NCBI RefSeq assembly: GCF_002563775.1
Contig: NZ_PDJO01000001.1
Coordinates: 506,001-570,000, forward strand
DNA length: 64,000 bases
Source: Thioclava sp. ES.031
Lineage (GTDB): Bacteria; Pseudomonadota; Alphaproteobacteria; Rhodobacterales; Rhodobacteraceae
Reading direction: 5' to 3'
Every line of letters begins with the position of its first letter. The first letter of the stretch is position 1. Shown piece after piece: positions 19,534 to 29,411 of this stretch. Made by a program: the position numbers and the translations under genes. The notes below the pieces were generated by a model. It was not told the origin of the DNA, made no database searches, and was given only the letters and a program-made list of their open reading frames with translations.

Positions 19534-19658
19534 GAATTCGCGAAAGCGAAGAGGGGCAGCGCTCCAGCGCCGATCTGAGGCCCTCAAAACGCCAAATCTC
19601 TTGCGCGGCCCAACGGCTTGAGCTAGCAGAGGCCCGACTCTGCCCAAGGGGGATTTCC

Positions 19659-20912
19659 ATGCCCATTCTGGTGATGAAATTCGGCGGCACTTCCGTCGCC
19701 GATCTCGACCGGATCGCCAACGCCGCCGAAAAGGTGAAGCGCGAAGTCGAACGCGGTTACGATGTCATCGTCATTGTCTCCGCGATGTCGGGCAAGACCA
19801 ATGAACTCGTCAACTGGGTCGAGACCACTTCGCCGCTCTACGATGCGCGCGAATATGACGCCGTGGTCGCCTCGGGCGAGAATATCACAGCCGGTCTGAT
19901 GTCGCTGCGCCTGCAGGAGATGGGTGTCTCCGCGCGCAGCTGGCAGGGCTGGCAGGTGCCGATCAACACGACCTCGGCGCATGGCGCGGCGCGTTTCTTG
20001 TCGATCCCGCGCGAAAATCTCGACCAGAAATTTTCCGAAGGCTTCAAGGTCGCGGTGATCGCGGGCTTCCAGGGGCTTTCGCCGGAGAACCGGATCACCA
20101 CGCTCGGCCGGGGCGGCTCCGACACGACCGCCGTGGCCTTCGCCGCCGCATTCGGCGCGGAGCGTTGCGACATCTACACCGATGTCGACGGCATCTACAC
20201 CACCGACCCGCGCGTCTCCTCGAAGGCGCGCAAGCTCGACCGCATCGCCTTCGAGGAGATGCTGGAACTCGCGAGCCTCGGGGCGAAGGTTCTGCAAACC
20301 CGCTCGGTCGAGCTCGCGATGCGCTACAAGGTGCCGCTGCGCGTGCTAAGCTCCTTCGAGGAAACCACGGAGAATTCGGGCACTCTGGTCTGCGACGAGG
20401 ATAAAATCATGGAATCGAAAGTTGTCTCCGGCGTCGCCTTTTCCCGCGACGAAGCGAAAATGACCCTCGTGACGGTCGAAGACCGCCCCGGCATCGCCAG
20501 CGCGATCTTCGGGCCGCTCGCCGATGCGGGGGTGAATGTCGACATGATCGTCCAGAACATCTCCGAGCGTCAGGCCGAGCATGAGGTCAAGGTTACCGAC
20601 ATGACCTTCTCCTGCCCGGTCAATCAGGTCGCGCGCGCCCGCAAGGCGATGGAAGACGCCCGCGACGCTGGCTTGATCAAGTTCGACGAACTGGTCGCCG
20701 ACGAAGACGTGGCGAAAATCTCCGTCGTGGGCATCGGTATGCGCTCCCATGCGGGGGTCGCGGCGAAGATGTTCAAGGCGCTGGCCGCTGAAAACGTGAA
20801 CATCAAGGTTATCGCTACGTCGGAAATCAAGATTTCGGTGCTGGTCGACCGCAAATATCTGGAACTGGCGGTTCAGGCCCTGCATGATGCCTTCGAACTC
20901 GACAAGGCCTGA
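19659..20912 (+). CDS. lysC: Aspartate kinase
   Basis: 417 residues with two C-terminal ACT domains. It phosphorylates aspartate at the entry of the lysine, threonine, methionine and diaminopimelate pathways. It begins VMKFGGTSVADLDRI and carries GRGGSDTTAVAFAAAF. The ACT domains (about 265-410) normally give feedback control by lysine and threonine. A second, ectoine-specific kinase is encoded at 36.6 kb, so this one is the general enzyme. ptsP follows after 40 bp, an arrangement common in this family. Confidence 0.95.
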   Translation: MPILVMKFGGTSVADLDRIANAAEKVKREVERGYDVIVIVSAMSGKTNELVNWVETTSPLYDAREYDAVVASGENITAGLMSLRLQEMGVSARSWQGWQVPINTTSAHGAARFLSIPRENLDQKFSEGFKVAVIAGFQGLSPENRITTLGRGGSDTTAVAFAAAFGAERCDIYTDVDGIYTTDPRVSSKARKLDRIAFEEMLELASLGAKVLQTRSVELAMRYKVPLRVLSSFEETTENSGTLVCDEDKIMESKVVSGVAFSRDEAKMTLVTVEDRPGIASAIFGPLADAGVNVDMIVQNISERQAEHEVKVTDMTFSCPVNQVARARKAMEDARDAGLIKFDELVADEDVAKISVVGIGMRSHAGVAAKMFKALAAENVNIKVIATSEIKISVLVDRKYLELAVQALHDAFELDKA

Positions 20913-20952
20913 GTAACCCGAAGGGCCGCAGAAACAGGGACGACCTGCGCGG

Positions 20953-23196
20953 ATGGTGGAACTGAGCGAAAGTGATAGTCGCACGCTGTTGCGACGCCTG
21001 CGCGATACGCTGGCCACAGAGGGCGACGGGCAGGACCGGCTCAATCACATCACCCAGATCATCGCGGATTCGATGGGCACCGAAGTGTGCTCGATCTATC
21101 TGTTCCGCGATCCCGAAACGCTCGAGCTTTGCGCCACCGAGGGCCTGAAGGCAGAGGCTGTCCACCACACGCGGATGCGGTTGGGCGAGGGTCTCGTGGG
21201 CCGCGTGGCGCGGTCGGGTCGTCCGATCAACTCCGCCGATGCGCCCTCCGAGCCGGGTTTCCGCTACATGCCGGAGACGGGCGAAGAGATCTATTCCAGC
21301 TTCGTCGGCGTGCCGATCCAGCGCGTGGGCGAGAAGCTGGGCGTTCTGGTCGTGCAGTCGAAGGACGAGCGCAGCTTCTCGGATGATGAACTTTACGGGC
21401 TCGAGGTCGTCGCGATGGTGCTGGCCGAAATGACCGAACTCGGCGCTTTCACCGGCGGCGAGAACTCCGAGATCGGCGCGACGCATCGCTTCCCGGTCAT
21501 GTTCCGCGGCGCGACGGGTCAGGAAGGCGCCGCCGAGGGCCGCGTCTGGCTGCACGAGCCGCGCGTCGTCGTGACGAACCCGGTGGCCGAGGATCCCGAG
21601 GCCGAGGCTGCGCGTCTCGAAGAGGCGATCACCGAACTGCGCGGCAAGATCGACGAGATGCTGGCCAGCCCGACCCTGATCGACAAGGATCAGCGGCAGG
21701 TGCTGGAGACCTTCAAGATGCTCGCGGCCTCGAAGGGCTGGAAGCGGCGGATGCTCGAAGACATCGCCGCCGGTCTCTCTGCCGAAGCCGCGGTCGAGAA
21801 AGAACAAAACGCCGCGCGCGACCGGATGCGCAAGGCGCCCGATCCTTACCTGCGCGAACGGCTCAACGATCTCGACGACCTGTCGAACCGCCTGCTGCGG
21901 CAGCTGACGGGGCAGGGCAGCGATACCGGCGCCGAGATGCCGGAAAACCCGGTGCTGGTGGCGCGCAATATCGGCCCGGCGGAACTGCTCGACTATGACC
22001 GCAAGCTCAAGGGCGTGGTGCTGGAGGAAGGCTCCGTCGGATCGCATGCCGCGATCGTCACCCGCGCGCTCTCGATCCCGCTGGTGATCCATGCGGGCCG
22101 GATCACCGCCGAGGCGCTGAACGGCGATCCGATCCTCGTCGACGGCGATCAGGGCGTGGTGCATCTGCGCCCCGAGGAAAGCGTGGCCCATGCCTTCCGC
22201 GACAAGATCGCGATGCAGGCGGAGGCACAGAAACGCTACGCCTCGCTGCGCGACCAGCCCGCGATGGACAAATCGGGCCAGACCGTCTCGCTGATGATGA
22301 ATGCGGGGCTGATGGCGGATCTGCCCTCGCTGAAGGGCTCCGGCGCCGACGGGGTGGGCCTGTTCCGCACCGAGCTGCAATTCCTGACCCGCACCAAGGT
22401 ACCGCGCCGCAACGAGCTGGTGCAGCTCTACAAGCGGGTGATGGATGCCGCCGACGGCAAACGGGTGAATTTCCGCACGCTCGATATCGGCTCCGACAAG
22501 GTCGTGCCCTATATGAAACCGCAGGACGAGCCGAACCCCGCGATGGGCTGGCGCGCGCTGCGGGTGGGGCTCGACAAGCCGGGGATTCTGCGGATGCAGC
22601 TGCAGGCGCTCCTGCGCGCAGCCGACGGCCGCCCGACCTCGATCATGTTTCCCTTCATCGCGCTGCCCGAGGAATTCTATGCCGCGCGCGACACGCTGCT
22701 GCGGGTGCGCGACCGCGAGGCGCAGCTGGGCCGCACCGTGCCTGAAGAGCTGCGCATCGGTGCGATGCTGGAAACCCCGAGCCTCGGCTTCGCCCCCGAT
22801 AGCTTCTACCGCGATTGCGATTTCATCTCGATCGGCGGCAACGACCTGAAGCAGTTCTTCTTCGCCGCCGACCGCGAGAACGAACGGGTGCGCCGCCGCT
22901 ACGATACGCTCGACGGGTCGTTCCTGAACTTCCTCGAACGGATCATCGCGCGCTGTGCGGTCTCGGACACCCATCTCAGCTTCTGCGGCGAGGATGCAGG
23001 CCGCCCGATCGAGTCGCTGACCTTCGCGGCGCTCGGCATCCGCACGCTCTCGATGCGGCCCGCCTCAATCGGCCCGGTCAAACACCTGATCCGTCGCGCC
23101 GATCTGGGCGAGCTGCGGCAGGTGATCCAGCAGGCGCGCAATGCCGGTCAATCCAGCGTGCGCCCCGCCGTGACGAGCTACCTCGCCCATCTCTGA
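20953..23196 (+). CDS. ptsP: Phosphoenolpyruvate-protein phosphotransferase PtsP (nitrogen PTS enzyme I)
   Basis: 747 residues. An N-terminal GAF domain (about 15-160) is followed by the enzyme I domains. The phosphorylated histidine lies in EGSVGSHAAIVTR, and the PEP-binding barrel carries GVGLFRTELQFL and a late FCGEDAG cysteine motif. It starts the PTS-Ntr phosphorelay (PtsP to NPr to EIIA-Ntr), which signals nitrogen and potassium state instead of transporting sugar. GAF domains on PtsP sense glutamine in some bacteria. NPr and EIIA genes are not in the window. Confidence 0.94.
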   Translation: MVELSESDSRTLLRRLRDTLATEGDGQDRLNHITQIIADSMGTEVCSIYLFRDPETLELCATEGLKAEAVHHTRMRLGEGLVGRVARSGRPINSADAPSEPGFRYMPETGEEIYSSFVGVPIQRVGEKLGVLVVQSKDERSFSDDELYGLEVVAMVLAEMTELGAFTGGENSEIGATHRFPVMFRGATGQEGAAEGRVWLHEPRVVVTNPVAEDPEAEAARLEEAITELRGKIDEMLASPTLIDKDQRQVLETFKMLAASKGWKRRMLEDIAAGLSAEAAVEKEQNAARDRMRKAPDPYLRERLNDLDDLSNRLLRQLTGQGSDTGAEMPENPVLVARNIGPAELLDYDRKLKGVVLEEGSVGSHAAIVTRALSIPLVIHAGRITAEALNGDPILVDGDQGVVHLRPEESVAHAFRDKIAMQAEAQKRYASLRDQPAMDKSGQTVSLMMNAGLMADLPSLKGSGADGVGLFRTELQFLTRTKVPRRNELVQLYKRVMDAADGKRVNFRTLDIGSDKVVPYMKPQDEPNPAMGWRALRVGLDKPGILRMQLQALLRAADGRPTSIMFPFIALPEEFYAARDTLLRVRDREAQLGRTVPEELRIGAMLETPSLGFAPDSFYRDCDFISIGGNDLKQFFFAADRENERVRRRYDTLDGSFLNFLERIIARCAVSDTHLSFCGEDAGRPIESLTFAALGIRTLSMRPASIGPVKHLIRRADLGELRQVIQQARNAGQSSVRPAVTSYLAHL

Positions 23197-23231
23197 GCGG
23201 GGCAGGGGCTGCCGCTCCTATCCACGAAATC

Positions 23232-23301
23232 TCACCCCGGGAATGATTTTGGGCCAAGGCGAAGCTCTGACACTTCGCCTTGGCCCAAATATCCCGCGGG
23301 G
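23232..23301. repeat. Intergenic repeat, head-to-head pair E
   Basis: Two copies face each other. The arms GGGCCAAGGCGAAG (23251-23264) and CTTCGCCTTGGCCC (23273-23286) pair over 14 bp without mismatch, with an 8-base loop, and pairing continues by three A-T pairs before the copies diverge. It lies between convergent ptsP and the RND permease gene, where a two-way terminator would be expected. Confidence 0.75.
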
Positions 23302-23303
23302 GT

Positions 23304-23324
23304 CTGGGGGCGCGAAGCCCCCAG
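23304..23324. repeat. G-rich hairpin attached to repeat pair E
   Basis: A perfect 8-bp stem CTGGGGGC/GCCCCCAG with the 5-base loop GCGAA, directly after the G-rich end of the reverse copy. It is the same composite as at 15982 and 61591. It also lies just beyond the RND permease stop and could end that transcript. Confidence 0.55.
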
Positions 23325-23339
23325 CCTTGTCTTTATGCG

Positions 23340-26300
23340 TCAGCCTGCGGCCAGACGCTTCGCTTCCGCTTCCTTGAAAGATTTATCCGAGGGCGCGATG
23401 AACGTGTAGAACATCGGCACCACGAACAGCGTGAACATCGTCCCGATCAGAATCCCCGAGAAGATCACGAGGCCCATCGCCTTGCGCGCCTCTGCGCCCG
23501 CGCCTTGCGCGAGGATCAGCGGCACCACGGCCAGCGCCATCGCGGCGGTGGTCATCAGGATCGGACGCAGACGGGTCTGCGCGGCCTTCACGATGGCCTG
23601 CCGGCGGGTGAGGCCCGACTGCTCGCGCTGCTGATTGGCGAATTCGACCATCAGAATCCCGTGCTTCGTGATCAGGCCGACCAGCGTGATCAGCCCCACC
23701 TCGGAATAGATGTTGAGCGTGCCCAACCCGAGGTTCAGCGGCAGCACGGCCCCGAAGATCGTCAGCGGCACCGTCATCATGATGATGAATGGGTCGCGGA
23801 AGCTCTCGAACTGCGCGGCGAGCACGAGGTAGATCACCAGCACGGCCGCCGCGAAGGCGATCAGGATGGTGTTGCCCTGCTGCGTCTCGATCCGCGACTG
23901 GCCCGAATAGTTCACGTAGAAGCCTTCGGGCATCACCTGCTTGGCGATGTCGACGATGGTCTGCACGCCCTCGCCGGTGGAGCCACCGGGCAGCGGCAGC
24001 GCCGTGATCGTGGCCGCGTTCAGCTGGTCGAACTGTTCGATCGAAGACGCGTTCACCCCGGTGTCGATCTTCACGAGCGACGATAGCGGGATCATCGCCC
24101 CCGACAACGAGCGCACGAAGTAGCGGCCCAGTTCTTCCGGGTTCGCGCGGAACCGCTGCGGCACCTGCGGGATGATGTCGTAGCTGTTGGAGTCGCGGTC
24201 GAACTGCGCCACCGACGCCTCGCCCACCAGCAAGCCCAAGGTCGAGCCGATATCGGAGACCGGCACGTTCAGCGCCGCCGCCCGGTCGCGGTCGATCGTG
24301 ACATTGACCTGCGGGCTGTCGAAGTTGAGCGAGTTCTGCACGACGATGAACTTGCCCGAGGCCTGCGCCTTGTTCTTGATCTCCTCGGCCACCTCGGCGA
24401 CGCGTTTCGCGGAGTGGATCGACTGGATCACCACCGAGATCGGCAGGCCGCCACCGGTGCCCGGCAGCGACGGCGGGGCGAAGGCAAAGCCTTTCAACCC
24501 GGTCGATTTGCCGAGATCGCCCTGAATCTCCTGCTGGATTTCCTTCTGACTGCGATTGCGATCCGCCCAGTCCTTGAGCGCCCAGATATAGATGCCCTGA
24601 GAGCTGTCGCCGCCGAAGCCCGCGATCGAGAAATCGGTGCGCACTTCGGGAATATCGGCCGTGTCGCGCCCGACCTGGTCGATATATTTCTGGGTGTACT
24701 CACTGGTCGCGTAGCGCGGCCCGTTCAGGATCGCGAAGAGCGCACCGTTATCCTCATCCGGGGCAAGCTCGGAATTGGTGTTCATCAGCATGAACCCGGT
24801 CACGCCCACGAGCGAGACGACAATGAGCAGGGTGATCCCCCGCAGATCGAGCGAGCCATCGACGCGCCGCCCGTACCAGCCCGAAAGCCGGTCGAAATTG
24901 CGGTCGACGAAGGCCTGGAAGCCCTTGGACTCGCCATGTCTCAGCAGGCGGCCCGACATCATCGGCGTGATCGTCAGGGCGATCACCCCCGACAGGATCA
25001 CCGACCCCGCTAGTGCGAAGGCGAATTCCCGGAACAACTGCCCCGTCAGCCCGCCGGTGAAGCCCAGAGGGGCGAGCACCGCGGCCAGCGTGATCGTCAT
25101 CGCGATGACCGGCCCGGTGATCTCCTTCATGCCCTGCACGGCGGCCGGGATCGGTTTCATCCCCTCTTCGATATGTCGGTGGATATTCTCCACCACCACG
25201 ATCGCGTCATCGACCACGAGACCGATCGCCAGCACCATTGCCAGCAATGTGAGAAGGTTGATTGAGTATCCCAGCGCCAAGAGCACCGCGAGCACCCCGA
25301 TCAGCGAGAGCGGAATGGTCACGATAGGCATTGCCACCGAGCGCAGCGACCCGAGGAACAGCAGGATCACCACGGTCACGATCGCGACCGCTTCGCCGAT
25401 GGTCTTGAACACCTCGTGGATCGAGGCCGAGATCGTCTCGGTCGAGTCGTAGACCAGCTGGATCTTCATGCCTTCGGGGAGCGAGGCGTTGATGTCGGGC
25501 AGCGCCTTGCGCACCGCCGCCGCCGTATCGAGCGGGTTGGCGGCGGGCGTCGGATAGACGCCGAGGAAGGTGCCCTCCTTGCCCTCGAAGGTGACGATCT
25601 CGTTCTCGGAGGCCTTGGCGAGTTCGATCTTCGCGACATCGCGCAGCCGCACCACGTCATCGCCCTTGCCCGAGATCGGCAGCTTGCCGAAGGCTTCGGG
25701 CGTTTGCAGCGTGGATTGCAGCGTGATCGACTGGGCGACGTATTCGTTCTTCGTCTTGCCCGGGGCCGAGAGGAAGTTCGACGCCTGAATCGCACCCACG
25801 ACTTCCGATGCCGTGACGCCGCGCGCGGCGAGCTTGTCCGGATCGATCCAGACCCGCATCGCGTAATCGGAAGCGCCGATGATCTGGGTCTGGGCCACGC
25901 CCGGAATCGTGGACATGCGCGGACGGATCACCCGGCGCAGATATTCGGTCAGCTGCTCGGGCGTCATGTTGGGGTTGAGCGCCGCGAGATACATCAGCGC
26001 GAAGGTCTGGCCGGTGCCCTTCTGGATCACCGGGTCCTTCGCGGCAGAGGGCAGCTGGCCTTTGACCTGCTGCACCTTCGAGAGCACTTCGGTCATCGCC
26101 GCGTCGGAGTTCGACCCGAGCTTCATATGGACCGAGATAACCGAGGCCGAGGGCCGCGACTGGGTCGTGACGTAATCGACGTTCTCAGTGGTCGCCACGG
26201 CGGCGGCCAGCGGCGAGGTGATGAAGCCCTGAATCAGTTCGGGCGAGGCGCCGGGATAGGCGGTGGTGATCGTGACTACCGTTTCCTCGACTTCCGGATA

Positions 26301-26408
26301 TTGGCGGACAGGCAGGTTGAAATAGGCCTGCGCGCCGAGCAGGAGCATGAACGCGCCCAGCACCATCGACAGGACGGGGCGGCGGATGAAGATCTCGGAG
26401 ATGTTCAT
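23340..26408 (-). CDS. RND family efflux permease (HAE1 type)
   Basis: 1022 residues, the usual length for AcrB/MexB-type inner-membrane pumps. Starts MNISEIFIRRPVLSMVLG. The proton-relay pair of aspartates lies in LVVDDAIVVVENIHRH (about 400-415), with 12 membrane helices and two large periplasmic loops. It expels drugs, detergents or solvents in exchange for protons. The adaptor gene lies 10 bp upstream. No outer-membrane TolC-like gene is nearby, so the pump must share one encoded elsewhere. Confidence 0.94.
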   Translation of the reverse strand: MNISEIFIRRPVLSMVLGAFMLLLGAQAYFNLPVRQYPEVEETVVTITTAYPGASPELIQGFITSPLAAAVATTENVDYVTTQSRPSASVISVHMKLGSNSDAAMTEVLSKVQQVKGQLPSAAKDPVIQKGTGQTFALMYLAALNPNMTPEQLTEYLRRVIRPRMSTIPGVAQTQIIGASDYAMRVWIDPDKLAARGVTASEVVGAIQASNFLSAPGKTKNEYVAQSITLQSTLQTPEAFGKLPISGKGDDVVRLRDVAKIELAKASENEIVTFEGKEGTFLGVYPTPAANPLDTAAAVRKALPDINASLPEGMKIQLVYDSTETISASIHEVFKTIGEAVAIVTVVILLFLGSLRSVAMPIVTIPLSLIGVLAVLLALGYSINLLTLLAMVLAIGLVVDDAIVVVENIHRHIEEGMKPIPAAVQGMKEITGPVIAMTITLAAVLAPLGFTGGLTGQLFREFAFALAGSVILSGVIALTITPMMSGRLLRHGESKGFQAFVDRNFDRLSGWYGRRVDGSLDLRGITLLIVVSLVGVTGFMLMNTNSELAPDEDNGALFAILNGPRYATSEYTQKYIDQVGRDTADIPEVRTDFSIAGFGGDSSQGIYIWALKDWADRNRSQKEIQQEIQGDLGKSTGLKGFAFAPPSLPGTGGGLPISVVIQSIHSAKRVAEVAEEIKNKAQASGKFIVVQNSLNFDSPQVNVTIDRDRAAALNVPVSDIGSTLGLLVGEASVAQFDRDSNSYDIIPQVPQRFRANPEELGRYFVRSLSGAMIPLSSLVKIDTGVNASSIEQFDQLNAATITALPLPGGSTGEGVQTIVDIAKQVMPEGFYVNYSGQSRIETQQGNTILIAFAAAVLVIYLVLAAQFESFRDPFIIMMTVPLTIFGAVLPLNLGLGTLNIYSEVGLITLVGLITKHGILMVEFANQQREQSGLTRRQAIVKAAQTRLRPILMTTAAMALAVVPLILAQGAGAEARKAMGLVIFSGILIGTMFTLFVVPMFYTFIAPSDKSFKEAEAKRLAAG

Positions 26409-26418
26409 GGGCTTGGCC

Positions 26419-27639
26419 TTACTGCGCCTTCGCGCCGTCTGAGGTCGTGTCCGATTGGGCGTCCGACGTCGTGTCGGAGCTTGCTACCGCGTTGCCCTCC
26501 ATGCCGAAGGCTTTCATCACCTCTTCGGTCGAGGGGGCGTCGGGATCGGGCGAAATCGCGTTGTCGATGCTCACCGTCGCGCCGGAGTTCAGCTTGTTCT
26601 GACCCGCGTTGACGACCATGTCGCCCGCCTTCAGCCCCTTCGTCACTTCGACGAGCGTGCCCGAGCGGCGGCCGAGCGTGATGAAGACCTGCTTGGCCAC
26701 CAGTTGCGGCTGATCCGCGCCCTCGGGCGTTTGCTTGCGCACCACAAAGACCGAGTCGCCGTAGAGGTTCGAGCTCACCACCGTTTGCGGCAGCGCGATC
26801 ACGTTGTCCTCGGAGGGCAGCACGACCGTGACGTGGACGAACTGGCCGGGCGTCAGCTTTCCTTCGCCGTTGGGGACCTCGGCGCGCAGGGTCACGAGCC
26901 GCGAATTCGGGTCGATCTTGGGTTCGATGCCGGTGATCTTGCCTTCCAGATCGACCGAGCCGTCCTCGGTCTTCACCTTGACGGTCTGGCCCGCTTCGGC
27001 GTGACGCGCCTGCTGTTCGGAGAGGGTGAAATCGACGCGCATATGGTCGCGATCCTGCAGCGTCGCATAGGTGGTGCCGGTGCCGACATACTGGCCGACC
27101 TCCACCTGCGGGATGCCGATGATGCCCGCGAAGGGCGCGGTCAGGCGCTTCTTCTCGAGCACGGCCTGCAGCTTCGCGACGCTTGCGCGCGCTTCCTGCG
27201 CGCTGGCCTCGGCCTGATCGAGATTGGACGTGGCGGACACGCCCCGGTCGGCAAGCTGGCGCGCGCGCTTGAGATTGGTCTCGGCGAGATCCTGAGCGGC
27301 CTTGGCCGAGGCCAGATCGGCGCGCTCGGAGCTGTCGTCGATCTGCATGAGGATCTGGCCCTTCTCGACCTTGTCATTCGCCTTGAAATGGATCTCCTGA
27401 ACCGTGCCGCCCATTTCGACGGCCAGTTCGGTGCCGCGCACGGCGGCGGCAGTGCCGATCGCCTCGAGGCCCGGTTGCCAGGTGATCGGCTTCACTTCGC
27501 TGACCGAAACCGCCACGGGGGGCTGTGTCATGTTTGCGAAGAACTGCGCGATCATCTTCGAGCGGAAAAGATTGTAGCCGACGACGCCACCCACCACGAG
27601 GATGAGCGCGACGAGGGCGATGAGGAGGCGTTTGATCAT
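26419..27639 (-). CDS. RND efflux periplasmic adaptor (membrane fusion protein)
   Basis: 406 residues. One N-terminal membrane segment (LLIALVALILVVGGVVGYNLF) is followed by biotinyl-lipoyl halves, an alpha-hairpin with coiled-coil character (about 100-160) and a beta-barrel domain. No lipobox cysteine follows the N-terminal segment, so it is anchored by the helix itself. It links the permease to an outer-membrane channel. The first gene of the two-gene operon. No dedicated TetR-type regulator is next to it, which is unusual for such pumps. Confidence 0.92.
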   Translation of the reverse strand: MIKRLLIALVALILVVGGVVGYNLFRSKMIAQFFANMTQPPVAVSVSEVKPITWQPGLEAIGTAAAVRGTELAVEMGGTVQEIHFKANDKVEKGQILMQIDDSSERADLASAKAAQDLAETNLKRARQLADRGVSATSNLDQAEASAQEARASVAKLQAVLEKKRLTAPFAGIIGIPQVEVGQYVGTGTTYATLQDRDHMRVDFTLSEQQARHAEAGQTVKVKTEDGSVDLEGKITGIEPKIDPNSRLVTLRAEVPNGEGKLTPGQFVHVTVVLPSEDNVIALPQTVVSSNLYGDSVFVVRKQTPEGADQPQLVAKQVFITLGRRSGTLVEVTKGLKAGDMVVNAGQNKLNSGATVSIDNAISPDPDAPSTEEVMKAFGMEGNAVASSDTTSDAQSDTTSDGAKAQ

Positions 27640-27828
27640 TTGGCTGTCCCGTCAGAATCCCTGTTTGCACGCGAATACGACCCCGCCGGCCGACCTGCGC
27701 GCGATTTTGAACCATTTGGTTCACGTCCTTGTACTGTCAATACGCGAGTGACGTTAAAAGGATGGGTCACAGTACCGTGAATGCAAGGCGAAAAGTCTGT
27801 GCGTCATAGCCATAACGGGGCTTCACGA

Positions 27829-28260
27829 ATGCTCATCTCGCGAAAATCTGATTTTTCTATGCTCGACGGTGAAGAAGAGTGCATTAGCTTAACCGATACC
27901 TGCGATCCTGACGACCTGACGTCGCTTTGCAGCGATGTTCTGGTTCGAGGTGTTGGTATGGATCCCCTGTCTTTTATGCGCATTGGCTTCGAGGCCGCGC
28001 GGATCGGCTTGGAGGCACAAGCGGTGATTTCGATGCGCGTTGCGGGAATGATGGGGCTCTGGGATGTCTCCCCGCTCGAATCGCTTCAGATGGTGCAGGA
28101 AAAGCCCGTGGCGGTCGCTGCGGCGGCGGAGGCTGCGGCATTCGCGCTTCTGCGGGGGCAAACGGCGGATCGGGCGATTTCGGCGTCGATCACGCAGATC
28201 GGAAACCACACCAGCGCCAACATGACGCGATTGTCGCGTCGTGGACCAAGCTGGCTCTGA
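27829..28260 (+). CDS. Small helical protein of a Rhodobacteraceae family of unknown function
   Basis: About 143 residues. The centre, MDPLSFMRIGFEAARIGLEA followed by QAVISMRVAGMMGLW, and the alanine-rich region after it are predicted helical. Very similar short proteins in Rhodobacteraceae are sometimes annotated as antifreeze or phasin-like proteins, but I know of no experimental support. The first 43 residues are variable; the start could be ATG 27829, an earlier ATG at 27781 without a good ribosome site, or ATG 27958, which opens the conserved core. It diverges from the efflux adaptor gene. Confidence 0.6.
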   Translation: MLISRKSDFSMLDGEEECISLTDTCDPDDLTSLCSDVLVRGVGMDPLSFMRIGFEAARIGLEAQAVISMRVAGMMGLWDVSPLESLQMVQEKPVAVAAAAEAAAFALLRGQTADRAISASITQIGNHTSANMTRLSRRGPSWL

Positions 28261-28310
28261 CGGCACTGGCCGGGCAGGGCCGCCACGCTGGCGCGGCGAC
28301 CCCGTAGTAT

Positions 28311-29411
28311 TCAGGCGGCGTTGTCTTCCTCGACCTCGTCATCGCCTTCTTCGACGCTCGCGGGCGTGACCATTGCCGTCAGGATCGTCGTCATGTCGAC
28401 CACCCCGATCGGCTTGTTGGCCGCGTCGACAACCGTTGCCGTACGCACCTCGGCATCGGCCATCCGGCGCGCGATCTTTTCGAGCACCGAGCTGGCTTTC
28501 ACCTTCATCTTCGGCAACTCGCCCTCGGGCAACGGCAAGGCGATGGTTTCGGCGCGGATCACACGGCCACGGTTCACCTCGCGCACGAACTCGGCGATGT
28601 ATTCATTCGCCGGGCGCAGCACGATTTCCTGCCCCGTGCCGACCTGATTGAGCGCGCCGTCACGCAGGATGGCGATCTTGTCGCCAAGGCGCAGCGCCTC
28701 GTCGAGGTCGTGGGTGATGAAGACGATGGTCTTCTTCAGCTCGGCCTGAAGATCCAGAAGCACCTTCTGCATATCCATGCGGATCAGCGGGTCGAGTGCC
28801 GAGAACGCTTCGTCCATCAACAGGATGTCCGCATCGTTGGCCAGCGCGCGGGCAAGGCCCACCCGCTGCTGCATCCCGCCCGAGAGCTGGTTCGGATAGT
28901 TATCCTCGTAGCCCGCGAGCCCAACGCGCTCGATCCATTTCTTCGCGATCGGTTCCGATTTCGACCGGTCGACCCCTTGGATATCCAGCCCGTAGCAGGT
29001 GTTTTCCAGCACGGTCCGGTGCGGCAGAAGCGCGAACTTCTGGAACACCATCGCCGTCTCATGGCGACGGAATTCCCGCAGCTCCTCTTCGTTCATCTTC
29101 ACCACGTCGCGGCCGTTATAGAGGATCTCCCCGGCCGTGGGCATGATCAGCCCGTTGATGTGGCGGATGAGCGTCGACTTGCCCGAGCCCGACAGACCCA
29201 TGATCACCGAGATCTTGCCCGGCGGCAGGTCTAGGTTGATGTCTTGCAGGCCCAGAACGTGCTTGTGCTTGTCGTTGAGCTCTTCCTTGCCCATGCCGGC
29301 CTGCACCTTCTCCACGTAATCCTTGGGGCGCGCCCCGAAGATCTTGTAGAGATTGCGGATCTCGATGCCCGAGCGGTTGCCGGTATCGGTGTTGGTCGTG
29401 GCATCAGTCAT
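28311..29411 (-). CDS. proV: Glycine betaine/proline ABC transporter ATP-binding subunit
   Basis: 366 residues. The Walker A is GLSGSGKST, the signature LSGGMQQRVGLARAL and the Walker B ILLMDEAFSALDP, with the betaine-type extension before Walker A (KVQAGMGKEELNDK). The C-terminus (about 285-345) is a CBS-like region, which in ProV/OpuA proteins senses ionic strength. It ends with an acidic tail (EEGDDEVEEDN), which may add to salt sensing. The start overlaps the end of proW by 8 bp. Last gene of proX-proW-proV. Confidence 0.94.
   Translation of the reverse strand: MTDATTNTDTGNRSGIEIRNLYKIFGARPKDYVEKVQAGMGKEELNDKHKHVLGLQDINLDLPPGKISVIMGLSGSGKSTLIRHINGLIMPTAGEILYNGRDVVKMNEEELREFRRHETAMVFQKFALLPHRTVLENTCYGLDIQGVDRSKSEPIAKKWIERVGLAGYEDNYPNQLSGGMQQRVGLARALANDADILLMDEAFSALDPLIRMDMQKVLLDLQAELKKTIVFITHDLDEALRLGDKIAILRDGALNQVGTGQEIVLRPANEYIAEFVREVNRGRVIRAETIALPLPEGELPKMKVKASSVLEKIARRMADAEVRTATVVDAANKPIGVVDMTTILTAMVTPASVEEGDDEVEEDNAA

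Noticed and set aside
20827..22974. A 715-codon minus-strand frame opposite ptsP
   Set aside because: ptsP on the plus strand is full length with all motifs; the minus frame has no recognisable fold.
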